A DNA stretch of 64,000 nucleotides from Butyricimonas synergistica DSM 23225 (GTDB lineage: Bacteria > Bacteroidota > Bacteroidia > Bacteroidales > Marinifilaceae). Positions 1 through 7,983 of the stretch are shown here, piece by piece; position 1 is the first letter of the stretch, and the number at the start of each line of letters is the position of its first letter. The stretch lies in the NCBI RefSeq assembly GCF_000379665.1, contig NZ_KB903359.1:573816-637815 (forward strand). Reading direction: 5' to 3'. Under the pieces are notes generated by a model that saw nothing but the letters and a program-made list of their open reading frames with translations, made no database searches and was not told the origin of the DNA. Position numbers and translations under genes: made by a program.

Positions 1-1151
1 ATGGAGAATGGGTTAGAGCCAAGGGAACTACCCTCGGGGCAGACGACGGAATCGGTATGGCTGCACAGATGGCTGTTTTGACTTCCACGGATATAGCTCA
101 CGGTCCTATCGAGTGCTTGTTCACGGTAGATGAAGAAACCGGATTGACGGGTGCTTTCGCGTTAAAACCGGGATTCCTGAGCGGAAATATCCTTTTGAAT
201 CTGGATTCTGAAGATGAAGGAGAGTTGTTCATCGGTTGTGCCGGGGGAATCGACACCGTTATTAATATGAAATATGACACGGAGAAAACTCCGGCAAATT
301 CTTTCGCCGTGAAAATCCAGGTAAAAGGATTGCAAGGCGGTCACTCCGGCGACGATATTAATAAAGGCAGAGGAAATGCCATCAAGATATTAAATCGTTT
401 CGTGTGGGATTTGAACGCGAAATACGGGGTTCGAGTAGCTGTCCTTGAAGGAGGAAACTTGCGGAATGCCATTGCTCGTGAGGCTTTTGCCGTGATTACT
501 TTTGACGACAAGTATCGTGAAAACGTGCGGGTAGATCTGAATGTATATGCCGCAGAAATGGAGAACGTGTGGAAAATTACCGAGCCGGGTTTGCAATTGA
601 CTCTGGAATCTCAGGAGGTTCCCGCGCAGGTATTGACTTCGGAAAGCAGTAATGCTTTGTTGAACGCGTTGTATGCTTGTCCTCATGGTGTATTCTCGAT
701 GAGTTACCGAATGCCTGGATTGGTGGAAACTTCAACTAATCTGGCTGCAGTGAGATTTAACGAACCGAATAATATCCTGATCACGACTTCTCAACGTAGT
801 GACGTGAATTCAGAGAAATTCAATATTGCCAATATGGTGGAATCCGTGTTCACGTTGGCGGGTGCCGAGGTGGAACATGGCGAGGGGTATCCCGGATGGG
901 CTCCGAACCCGAATTCTCCCGTGGTTAAGGTGGCTGTTGAATCATACAAACGCCTATTCGGTAAAGAACCTATCATGCGTTCTATTCACGCCGGGTTGGA
1001 ATGCGGTCTGTTCTTGGAAAAATACCCGAATATGGATATGGTTTCTTTCGGACCCACCTTGCGAGGCGTACATTCCCCGGATGAAAAGATAAATATCAAG
1101 ACCGTGGAAATGTGGTGGAGCCATCTGGTGGATGTGTTGCAAAACCTGTAA
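1..1151 (+). CDS. pepD: Aminoacyl-histidine dipeptidase (PepD, M20 family), 5' truncated by the window edge
   Basis: This is a cytosolic zinc dipeptidase of the PepD type, which cleaves Xaa-His and other dipeptides. The reading frame is open from base 3, so about 382 C-terminal residues are present and the N-terminal part with the first metal His lies outside the window. Visible motifs are GADDGIG (metal-bridging Asp) at the start of the fragment, VDEETGLTGA (catalytic and metal Glu pair) and a late RGVHSPDE with the final His ligand. An internal ATG at 57 is not the start, because conserved sequence continues upstream. Family assignment is firm; substrate range is inferred. Confidence 0.93.
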   Translation, partial: GEWVRAKGTTLGADDGIGMAAQMAVLTSTDIAHGPIECLFTVDEETGLTGAFALKPGFLSGNILLNLDSEDEGELFIGCAGGIDTVINMKYDTEKTPANSFAVKIQVKGLQGGHSGDDINKGRGNAIKILNRFVWDLNAKYGVRVAVLEGGNLRNAIAREAFAVITFDDKYRENVRVDLNVYAAEMENVWKITEPGLQLTLESQEVPAQVLTSESSNALLNALYACPHGVFSMSYRMPGLVETSTNLAAVRFNEPNNILITTSQRSDVNSEKFNIANMVESVFTLAGAEVEHGEGYPGWAPNPNSPVVKVAVESYKRLFGKEPIMRSIHAGLECGLFLEKYPNMDMVSFGPTLRGVHSPDEKINIKTVEMWWSHLVDVLQNL

Positions 1152-1159
1152 AATTATCT

Positions 1160-1233
1160 TTATTTACGATTTATGATTTTAGATTTACGATTGAAAATCT
1201 GAATCATAAATCGTAATTCGTAAATCATAAATT
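1160..1233. repeat. Intergenic AT-rich inverted and direct repeat
   Basis: A 13-bp arm at 1166-1178 and its exact complement at 1202-1214 are extended by AGATT (1181-1185) pairing with AATCT (1196-1200). A further partial copy of the TCATAAAT unit follows to 1233. The embedded unit AAATCTAAAATCA (read on the minus strand) recurs at 23989-24015, so this is a dispersed intergenic repeat. It could act as a hairpin between pepD and the next gene, but it lacks a clean T-tract. Confidence 0.7.
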
Positions 1234-1237
1234 TATA

Positions 1238-1711
1238 ATGGAACAATCAAGGAAACTAGCTAAATATGATCGGCTGTACGATCAAATCCAGCAATATATA
1301 CGGACTACCGAAGATGTTTGGGCTCGTCTGGCAACGATGGAGGCGGTGTTGCATCATAAGATGCAATCGTTCTTTTGGACGGGAGTGTACGTGTTGATCG
1401 ATGGCGAATTGATCGTGCGTTCATATCAAGGTCCGGTGGCTTGCCAGAAATTGCGGCAGGGGGGAGTCTGTTGGGCGGCTATCAATTCCGGGGATACGGT
1501 TATCGTGGATAACGTGGAAGAGTTTCCGGGACATATTGCTTGCAATGCTGCTTCCAAAAGCGAAATTGTGATTCCTTTAAGAGATCGGGACGGGCAGATT
1601 TTTGGTTGTTTGGATGTGGATAGCGACCAGTTAGCGGCATTTGACCGGGAAGATGAGCTCGGATTGAAGAAAATTTTGTCGCTTCTTTATCAACAAGATA
1701 GCGTAAAATGA
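1238..1711 (+). CDS. msrC: Free methionine-(R)-sulfoxide reductase, GAF domain
   Basis: A 157-residue single GAF-domain protein of the fRMsr family, which reduces free methionine-(R)-sulfoxide in the cytosol using thioredoxin. The three Cys of the family are all present: C69, C78 (in GGVCWA) and C102 (in HIACNA), and the SEIVIPL strand that follows the resolving Cys is conserved. Its length equals the usual family length. It lies 86 bp downstream of pepD beyond the AT-rich repeat. Function follows from the conserved Cys triad. Confidence 0.92.
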   Translation: MEQSRKLAKYDRLYDQIQQYIRTTEDVWARLATMEAVLHHKMQSFFWTGVYVLIDGELIVRSYQGPVACQKLRQGGVCWAAINSGDTVIVDNVEEFPGHIACNAASKSEIVIPLRDRDGQIFGCLDVDSDQLAAFDREDELGLKKILSLLYQQDSVK

Positions 1712-1743
1712 ACTCATAAATGTGAAAAATAAGTTAAGAGGCT

Positions 1744-1774
1744 TTTGATTTTTCTTAAGAGAGTGTTACCTTAG
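1744..1774 (+). promoter_or_regulatory. Bacteroidetes-type promoter for the TPR gene
   Basis: A -33 element TTTG at 1744-1747 is followed after exactly 19 bp by TACCTTAG at 1767-1774, one mismatch from TAnnTTTG. Predicted transcription start is near 1782, giving a leader of about 40 nt before the ATG at 1824. Confidence 0.6.
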
Positions 1775-1823
1775 GGGCATAAATAATGAAATTTATCACG
1801 TAAAATACAAAACTCAGAGGATT

Positions 1824-2591
1824 ATGAAAAAATTACTTTTATTTGTTCTAGTAAGCTTTTTTGTGGGAGAACTAGCTGCACAAACAACAGTGGAAGAAGC
1901 GGGTAAAATAAAGAATGCCGGAAATGCAGCGTGGAAGGCAAAAAATTACAAGGAAGCATTCACGAATTGGGAAAATTATTTGAAAGCAATTGAGTTTAAA
2001 GATGATGCTACTGTTTATAACGTGGCTGTTTGTGCTAACAAATTAAAAGATTATGCTTCAGCCGAGAAGTATTTTGATATGTCTATCAAAAATAATTATA
2101 AATTGAAAGACTCTTACGCGGGGAAAGCAGATTCCCAAAAGAAACAGGGGAAGGTTGAACAAATGTTGCAAACTTTAGAAGCCGGGATTAAAGCTACGCC
2201 CGGGCAAAATTCAGGTTTGATGAGAACATACGCCGTTTATTTCTTGAAAGAAGGACAAAAGTTCCAAAAAGCGAATAATATCGCTAAGGCTGCCGAGAAT
2301 TACCAGAAGATTGCCAACATGAGCGATAAAGGATTTAAAGCTCAAGGATTGGTAAGTTTAGGTACTTTGTATTTCAATAACGGTGCCGCTATCCTTCAAG
2401 AAGCTACTCCTTTCGCGAACAAGGAGAATGATAAATACGAGGCAGGGAAAACAAAAGCAATGGCTGAATTTAAGAAAGCACAAGGTTTTTTGGTAGAGGC
2501 TATGAGTGCTGACCCGAAAAACGTGGAAGCTCCGGAAGTTTTAAAGGAGGTGAAAGATGCTATGGCTAAGTTGACGACACCTCAACAATAA
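1824..2591 (+). CDS. Secreted TPR-repeat protein
   Basis: 255 residues with a Sec signal peptide (hydrophobic residues 4-19, cleavage likely after LAAQ) and no lipobox Cys, so probably periplasmic. The rest is helical TPR-like sequence: motifs such as GNAAWKAKNYKEAFTNWENY near residues 31-50, and a later pair around residues 145-165 and 200-230. Lys and Ala are abundant. It is monocistronic, with its own promoter upstream and a terminator directly after the stop. The specific role is unknown; TPR proteins of this type usually scaffold envelope complexes. Confidence 0.8.
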   Translation: MKKLLLFVLVSFFVGELAAQTTVEEAGKIKNAGNAAWKAKNYKEAFTNWENYLKAIEFKDDATVYNVAVCANKLKDYASAEKYFDMSIKNNYKLKDSYAGKADSQKKQGKVEQMLQTLEAGIKATPGQNSGLMRTYAVYFLKEGQKFQKANNIAKAAENYQKIANMSDKGFKAQGLVSLGTLYFNNGAAILQEATPFANKENDKYEAGKTKAMAEFKKAQGFLVEAMSADPKNVEAPEVLKEVKDAMAKLTTPQQ

Positions 2592-2612
2592 AAAATATTT
2601 CCCCGAGAAGGA

Positions 2613-2645
2613 AGAGGGTTAAGATTTACTTAGCCCTCTTTTTTG
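2613..2645 (+). terminator. Rho-independent terminator after the TPR gene
   Basis: The arms at 2613-2623 and 2629-2639 pair over 11 bp with one G-T wobble and a 5-nt loop, then run into six T. The T-tract overlaps the -33 box of the next promoter. Confidence 0.88.
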
Positions 2646-2672
2646 TTATTTTGTTTCTTTTTTATAACTTTG
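2642..2672 (+). promoter_or_regulatory. Consensus promoter for the 2715 gene
   Basis: TTTG at 2642-2645, exactly 19 bp, then TAACTTTG at 2665-2672: a perfect match to the Bacteroidetes consensus. Expected start of transcription is near 2680, about 35 nt before the chosen ATG. Confidence 0.8.
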
Positions 2673-2714
2673 AGGTATGTCTGAAACGGGTGTGAATTTT
2701 AATTGCGGAGGATT

Positions 2715-3875
2715 ATGAAACAGGGATTTGAAAATAAAAAATTACCGTGGGAGGGAAGAGAACCTTTGTACGAGTACGTGAAGAAAAATTTGAAAAAGGG
2801 TAAAGGTATTATATTGGGTGACGACAAAGATTTGCCGGACAATGTTCCCATGCGAATGGATATGGGATACTATGATCCCGGTTGTGATGATTATTGGGAT
2901 CTGTATGCCAATCCGGAAAAAGAAGTCAACCCGAAGTTTATAAAACGGTTGGTAGATTTATTCGCAAGTTATTCCCAGCGGGGTAAGATGGAGGATAAAA
3001 TTAAATTTTACAACACGTTGAAGGATAATCCTATTGTCGGATACTGGGATGAGTTTTTGGATGAATTGTCTTCCCGGGAATTGCCGTATGAACAGGCTGG
3101 AGTGGAATTAGTACACTGGATGGTAGAGAAAGCCCCGGATCGGGAAGTTGTCAAATTAGGCATTATTTTATTAGGTGTAATGCGTGACCCCGAGAACCTG
3201 ACGATACTGAAAACAATGGGTAGGCACGATGAATTTACTTATTATGTCGGTCAGGCTTTGATGCAAATGACACCCATATGGGATATTATTCTCGTGGATA
3301 TCATTAAACCCTTATGTGGTTTCGGGAGAGCTTTAGCCGTGATGATGCTGCTTTACGAGTCGGAACGGGAAGAAATTCGCAAATGGTGTGTAAGGCATGG
3401 TTTCCAGAGATTTTATGCAACGGATCTCATCATGTGGGATTGTGTCGAACAAGGGAATATGCTGAAAGAATTGCGCCAGGAAGAATGGGATGAGTCATTA
3501 TTGGAAGCAACTCAGATTGTAGTTAAAGATTTATTGATTAAAGGAGAACGCGGTGGTGGTTATAAATACGGGGGAGAAATTATTTACCTGTACTTGAAAC
3601 ACACGATAGGGAAAAGGAGAGGTTACGTGCAGTATCTTTTATTGGATAGGTTGGCGGAGTATTTAGAAGAAGCGGTAAATAACAAGTTTTTGATTTCGAA
3701 TTTAGGATTTACCGAGGAAGAATTCAGCGATGTCTGGATTGATGTGAAGCGGGAAATAAAGAAACCTTGGTTTTTGAAGATAAAAAGTAATGAAAGACCG
3801 TCTGAAAAATGTCCCTATGGAACAAGGCATCTTTGCGAGAGAGCTTTTGAGAGGCTGGAGTGGGGTAAGGATTAG
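2715..3875 (+). CDS. Conserved-looking hypothetical protein, cytosolic, helical
   Basis: 386 residues with no signal peptide or membrane segment. The start is placed at ATG 2715 because GGAGG lies just upstream (2706-2711) and the consensus promoter would leave only this ATG in a normal position; an in-frame TTG at 2703 is less likely. The N-terminus is rich in charged and aromatic residues (PWEGREPLYEYVKKNLKKGKG). The middle (residues about 120-290) reads like HEAT-type helical repeats: hydrophobic helices with LGVMRDPENL and ALMQMTPIWDIILVDIIKPL. Two Cys (KCPYGTRHLC) lie near the C-terminus. I recognise no enzyme motif and assign no function. Confidence 0.72.
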   Translation: MKQGFENKKLPWEGREPLYEYVKKNLKKGKGIILGDDKDLPDNVPMRMDMGYYDPGCDDYWDLYANPEKEVNPKFIKRLVDLFASYSQRGKMEDKIKFYNTLKDNPIVGYWDEFLDELSSRELPYEQAGVELVHWMVEKAPDREVVKLGIILLGVMRDPENLTILKTMGRHDEFTYYVGQALMQMTPIWDIILVDIIKPLCGFGRALAVMMLLYESEREEIRKWCVRHGFQRFYATDLIMWDCVEQGNMLKELRQEEWDESLLEATQIVVKDLLIKGERGGGYKYGGEIIYLYLKHTIGKRRGYVQYLLLDRLAEYLEEAVNNKFLISNLGFTEEEFSDVWIDVKREIKKPWFLKIKSNERPSEKCPYGTRHLCERAFERLEWGKD

Positions 3876-4579
3876 TTACTGTAATATCGGGTAATTATCT
3901 CGGCAGCCTTCATGTATCCTAAACGCTTCGAGATTTCCAGGTCTTCAAGGGCTTCTTTGTAATTGTCGACCACTAATTTGGATATAGCACGATTGTAGTA
4001 AGCCCTTGCATTCGACGGATCTATTTGTATCGAACGAGAATAGCTCTCGATAGCATTGCTTAACTGCCCTTTCTGGTGGAAGATGACTCCCCGGTTAAAG
4101 AACACGGCACTAGATTTCAAACCTAGCGAGATAGCTTTCTCGTAATCAGCCAAAGCTCCGTCCAAGTCCTTCATGCCGTAGCGTACAATCCCGCGATAAT
4201 GGTAGGCTTCCAGTAAGTCAGGTTGCAGATTGATCGCGTGGCTGTAATCTTGAATGGCTAAAGTGGCATTCCCCAAATTTTCGTGGATGATCCCCCGGTT
4301 GTAATACGCCATCACGTGGTTGGGAACATTGGCAATCACGTAATTCATGTCTTTCAAGGCTTCCCGGGGTTGTTTCAAGTTTGCCAGTACAACCGCTCGA
4401 TTGTAGTAAGCAGGGAAAAAGTTGGGGTCAAAAGTAATCGCCTGATTAAATTCCTCCAACGCTTTTCTAGGTTGTTCCCGGGTAATGTAATCCATTCCCC
4501 TTTGATTGCTCTTTACAGCCTTATGGTGTGAGCATGAGGTGAATATGAAAAATAACATTATCCAGATACAATAGCGCAT
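3872..4579 (-). CDS. TPR-repeat lipoprotein
   Basis: 235 residues with a lipoprotein signal peptide (lipobox FTSC, acylated Cys16), followed by about six tandem TPR units with the recurring pattern AYYNRG and ALxDYxxAI from residue 25 to 230. Such repeats bind partner proteins; the lipid anchor places it in the periplasm or on the outer membrane. Its stop codon (3872-3874) overlaps the stop of the convergent 2715-3875 gene by 3 bases. A -7 box TAACTTTG lies at 4605-4612 on the minus strand, giving a short leader. No partner can be named from the sequence. Confidence 0.85.
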   Translation of the reverse strand: MRYCIWIMLFFIFTSCSHHKAVKSNQRGMDYITREQPRKALEEFNQAITFDPNFFPAYYNRAVVLANLKQPREALKDMNYVIANVPNHVMAYYNRGIIHENLGNATLAIQDYSHAINLQPDLLEAYHYRGIVRYGMKDLDGALADYEKAISLGLKSSAVFFNRGVIFHQKGQLSNAIESYSRSIQIDPSNARAYYNRAISKLVVDNYKEALEDLEISKRLGYMKAAEIITRYYSN

Positions 4580-4638
4580 ATTCGTTTATCTATATTATAT
4601 GATTCAAAGTTAATGATTAATCGTGAAATAATAAATAT

Positions 4639-6474
4639 TTATCTATTTTTATTTGAATATAACCGTTTTACGAGATCATTTCTTTTCAGTTTCGTTAGAA
4701 TACCGATAATTTCATTCTTGAACTCCCGTTTATACCAGAAAAAGAAGATGTTTTGGCGTTTCTTTTCAGTTTCCGTCTTGGCAGATTGTATTTTGCGCAG
4801 GGAATAGGGGTGAAGCCCGGAATAGTACATATCCGTGGCTAAGGTCATGGGGGTCGGGGTGAAATCTTGTACCTGTTCCAGGCGGAAATCCAATTCCTTC
4901 GTGTCGATCGCAAGTTCTGCCATGTCCGAGAGGCTGCATCCCGGATGGGAAGATATAAAATAAGGTATGATTTGTTGTTTCAAGTGTTCCTTCTGGTTGA
5001 TGGCGTTGAAGCGGGCAGTTAATTCCCGGAAAAGCTTGAACGAGGGTTTGCGCATCAAATGTAACACGTTGTCAGAACTGTGTTCTGGGGCTACTTTGAA
5101 GCGACCGGAAACATGATGTTTGATGACTGCTTCTAGATATTCCCGGTTTGCCGTGTCTATTTTCCGATCGCCCGTGCGGTGCATGATGAGATCATAACGG
5201 ATGCCTGATCCCACGAAACAATGTTTCACGGCCGGGACTTTACGCACTTTCGAGTATAAGGCTAAAAGCCGCGAATGGTCGGTGTTCAGGTTTTTACACA
5301 CGGCCGGGTGTAGACAAGAGGGACGTTTACATTGCTCGCAGATTCCCGAATCCTTCCCCCGCATGGAATACATATTTGCCGATGGTCCGCCTAGATCGGA
5401 TATAGTTCCCTTGAAATCCGGCATCTCACACACGTGTTCCACTTCCCGCATGATGGATTGCTCGGAACGGGAAGCAATGAATTTCCCTTGATGGGCTGAA
5501 ATCGTGCAGAAAGCACATCCCCCGAAACATCCGCGGTGTAGCGTGATCGAATGCCGGATCATGTTGTATGCCGGAATTTCTTTATCCTTGTATTTCGGGT
5601 GAGGCAGCCGTGTGAACGGGAGATCATAAACGGTGTCTATTTCTTCCGTGGTCATGGGTGCGTAAGGAGGATTCACGATGATTAGTTTGTCTGCAACGGG
5701 TTGTATCAGCTTGGCGGCATGGATACTGTTCGATTCTTCCTCGATGTACCGGAAGTTGGTGGCGTATTTCTTTTTATCCGTCAAGCACTCCTCGTGAGAG
5801 GCTAACGTGATGGTTTGCCATTTTTTGTTCGTGGCATATTTTTCTTTCTTCCCCCGTAACACGCAGGTTTGGGGAATATTCGTGAGGCTTTGAAACGGAA
5901 TGCCTTTCTGCAACATTTGGCAGATTTCGGTAATCGGTTTTTCCCCCATGCCGTACACGAGCATATCCGCCCGGCTCTCGAAAAGGATGGAGGGTTTGAG
6001 CGTGTCTTTCCAGTAATCGTAATGCGTGAAACGGCGTAACGATGCTTCTATTCCCCCGATAATAACGGGTGTATCCGGAAATAACTCTTTTAATACGCGT
6101 GTATAAACGATCGTCGGCATATCGGGACGTGCCCCACTACGATTGCCGGGTGTGTAAGCATCGTCGGAACGGCGGCGTTTGGCTGCCGTGTAGTGGTTGA
6201 CCATGGAATCCATGCATCCCGGGCTGATACCAAAGAATAAATTCGGTTTACCTAACTTCTTGAAATCCCTTAAATCGTCCTGCCAGTTAGGTTGTGGCAC
6301 GATAGCTACTTTCAGTCCTAATGATTCCAGCAATCGCCCGATAACAGCCGCCCCGAACGATGGATGATCCACGTAAGCATCCCCGGAAAAGAGAATGACA
6401 TCGATACTGTTCCATCCCCGCAGTTCCACTTCTTTCTTGGTGGTCGGCAACCATTGTTGTATATTGTAGTTCAT
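4639..6474 (-). CDS. ygiQ: YgiQ-family radical SAM protein
   Basis: A 611-residue member of the YgiQ (UPF0313) family. It has an N-terminal B12-binding-like region (DVILFSGDAYVDHPSFG near residue 25), then the radical-SAM cluster motif CFGGCAFC (Cys x3 Cys x2 Cys) around residue 317, and a Cys-rich segment CEQCKRPSCLHPAVC near residue 380. The length is usual for the family. The biochemical reaction is not established as far as I know. It is divergent from rimO, another radical-SAM gene, with back-to-back promoters in the 91-bp gap. Confidence 0.92.
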   Translation of the reverse strand: MNYNIQQWLPTTKKEVELRGWNSIDVILFSGDAYVDHPSFGAAVIGRLLESLGLKVAIVPQPNWQDDLRDFKKLGKPNLFFGISPGCMDSMVNHYTAAKRRRSDDAYTPGNRSGARPDMPTIVYTRVLKELFPDTPVIIGGIEASLRRFTHYDYWKDTLKPSILFESRADMLVYGMGEKPITEICQMLQKGIPFQSLTNIPQTCVLRGKKEKYATNKKWQTITLASHEECLTDKKKYATNFRYIEEESNSIHAAKLIQPVADKLIIVNPPYAPMTTEEIDTVYDLPFTRLPHPKYKDKEIPAYNMIRHSITLHRGCFGGCAFCTISAHQGKFIASRSEQSIMREVEHVCEMPDFKGTISDLGGPSANMYSMRGKDSGICEQCKRPSCLHPAVCKNLNTDHSRLLALYSKVRKVPAVKHCFVGSGIRYDLIMHRTGDRKIDTANREYLEAVIKHHVSGRFKVAPEHSSDNVLHLMRKPSFKLFRELTARFNAINQKEHLKQQIIPYFISSHPGCSLSDMAELAIDTKELDFRLEQVQDFTPTPMTLATDMYYSGLHPYSLRKIQSAKTETEKKRQNIFFFWYKREFKNEIIGILTKLKRNDLVKRLYSNKNR

Positions 6475-6496
6475 AAAGTTTTGCTAAATTCTTCGG

Positions 6497-6504
6497 CAAA
6501 GATA
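6497..6504 (-). promoter_or_regulatory. -7 box of ygiQ
   Basis: TATCTTTG on the minus strand matches TAnnTTTG and would give a leader of about 15 nt before the ygiQ ATG at 6474. No clear -33 TTTG is seen. Confidence 0.55.
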
Positions 6505-6536
6505 CGGAAAGTCTTCGGATTTCCGTTCGGATACGT

Positions 6537-6544
6537 TACCTTTG
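6537..6544 (+). promoter_or_regulatory. -7 box of rimO
   Basis: TACCTTTG matches TAnnTTTG. It predicts transcription starting near 6551, downstream of an in-frame TTG at 6542, which supports ATG 6566 as the rimO start. No clear -33 element. Confidence 0.6.
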
Positions 6545-6565
6545 CGTCCAAATTTAGAATCTAGC

Positions 6566-7852
6566 ATGAAGAAAGTGAATATTATAAGCCTGGGGTGTTC
6601 CAAGAATTTGGTGGATACGGAATTACTGATGAAGCAACTGGAAAAAGTGGGGTACAGTGTTGAAGTGGATGTTGAAAATTCAAAGGCTAAAGTTGTTGTA
6701 ATCAATACTTGTGGTTTTATCGGGGACGCCAAGGAGGAATCTGTCAACACGATACTGGAGCAGGTGGAATTGAAGAAGGAAGGGAAAGTAGACAAGATAT
6801 TTGTTATGGGATGCTTGTCGCAACGGTATGAACCGGAATTACAAAAAGAGATCCCGGAAGTGGATGCTTATTTCGGGAAATTCGATTGGAAAGGCATTTT
6901 GACGGAACTCGGGAAAGAATATGACGACAAACTACGGAATGAACGTCATTTGACAACCCCGCCACATTATGCTTATTTGAAAATATCGGAGGGATGTAAT
7001 CGTAAATGCTCTTATTGTGCCATCCCGATCATGACAGGAGAGTACAAGTCCCGTCCTTTTGAAGAGATTGTTGACGAGGCGGAACGCCTTGCGAAACAGG
7101 GTGTAAAGGAATTATTGGTGCTGGCTCAGGACATCACGTATTACGGGATTGATAAATACGGGAAAAATCGGCTTGCGGAATTAATAGACCGGATTGCCGA
7201 TATAAAGGGAATCGAGTGGATCAAATTGCATTATGCTTATCCGGCTGGTTTCCCGATGGAGATTTTACCCGTGATGCGGGAGCGTAAGAATGTTTGCAAG
7301 TATCTGGATATTGCCCTGCAACATTGTAGCGATCATATGCTGAAACAGATGCGAAGAGGGGTGACGAAACAACAAACCATAGACCTCATTCGTAAAATCC
7401 GGGAAGAAGTACCGGGCATTGCCTTACGGACGACGTTGATGGTAGGACACCCGGGAGAAACAGAAGAGGATTACCGGGAATTGATTGATTTCGTGGAAAC
7501 CATGAAATTTGAACGTTTGGGGGTATTTCCGTATTCGCACGAGGACGATACTTATTGCGACAAACATTATCAGGATGATGTCCCCGAAGAGGTTAAAAAC
7601 AAACGTGCCGAAGAGTTAATGGATCGGCAATTGGAAATAGCCTCTCGATTGAATCAAAATTGGATCGGGAAGAAGCTTACCGTTTTGATTGATAGACAGG
7701 AAGGAGAGTATTTTGTCGGGCGTACGCAATATGATTCACCCGAAGTGGATCAGGAAGTATTTGTTACTTCCATTGATCCATTACAAATCGGGGACTTTTA
7801 CGAGGTAGAAATCACTGGAGCGGAACCGTTTGAACTATACGCCGAGATCTGA
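6566..7852 (+). CDS. rimO: Ribosomal protein S12 methylthiotransferase RimO
   Basis: 428 residues. It methylthiolates the conserved Asp of ribosomal protein S12, using two [4Fe-4S] clusters. The order is: N-terminal UPF0004 domain beginning KVNIISLGCSKN with its Cys ligands, the radical-SAM motif CNRKCSYC near residue 140, the TIM-barrel, and a C-terminal TRAM domain (from about residue 360, WIGKKLTVLIDRQEGEYFVGRT). The start is ATG 6566, set by the promoter just upstream. Length and motifs fit RimO better than MiaB. Confidence 0.95.
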   Translation: MKKVNIISLGCSKNLVDTELLMKQLEKVGYSVEVDVENSKAKVVVINTCGFIGDAKEESVNTILEQVELKKEGKVDKIFVMGCLSQRYEPELQKEIPEVDAYFGKFDWKGILTELGKEYDDKLRNERHLTTPPHYAYLKISEGCNRKCSYCAIPIMTGEYKSRPFEEIVDEAERLAKQGVKELLVLAQDITYYGIDKYGKNRLAELIDRIADIKGIEWIKLHYAYPAGFPMEILPVMRERKNVCKYLDIALQHCSDHMLKQMRRGVTKQQTIDLIRKIREEVPGIALRTTLMVGHPGETEEDYRELIDFVETMKFERLGVFPYSHEDDTYCDKHYQDDVPEEVKNKRAEELMDRQLEIASRLNQNWIGKKLTVLIDRQEGEYFVGRTQYDSPEVDQEVFVTSIDPLQIGDFYEVEITGAEPFELYAEI

Positions 7853-7871
7853 AAATTTTATAAAAAAACAG

Positions 7872-7900
7872 AAACCGAAGAATAATTTTTCGGTTTTATT
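7872..7900 (+). terminator. Terminator after rimO
   Basis: Arms AAACCGAA (7872-7879) and TTCGGTTT (7889-7896) form an 8-bp stem followed by a T-rich stretch. Confidence 0.75.
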
Positions 7901-7910
7901 TGTACTTTTA

Positions 7911-7949
7911 CTCATCAAGGTTCATTGAAATTTTGATGAGTATTTTTTT
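7911..7949 (+). terminator. Second hairpin terminator after rimO
   Basis: CTCATCAA (7911-7918) pairs with TTGATGAG (7933-7940), followed by TATTTTTTT. It is in tandem with the hairpin at 7872. Confidence 0.75.
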
Positions 7950-7983
7950 GTATGATTTTTACTAACTACAAAATATAAATAGC

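Noticed and set aside
1160-1233. CRISPR-like array
   Set aside because: The units are imperfect, AT-rich and inverted, with no regular spacers and no cas genes in the window.
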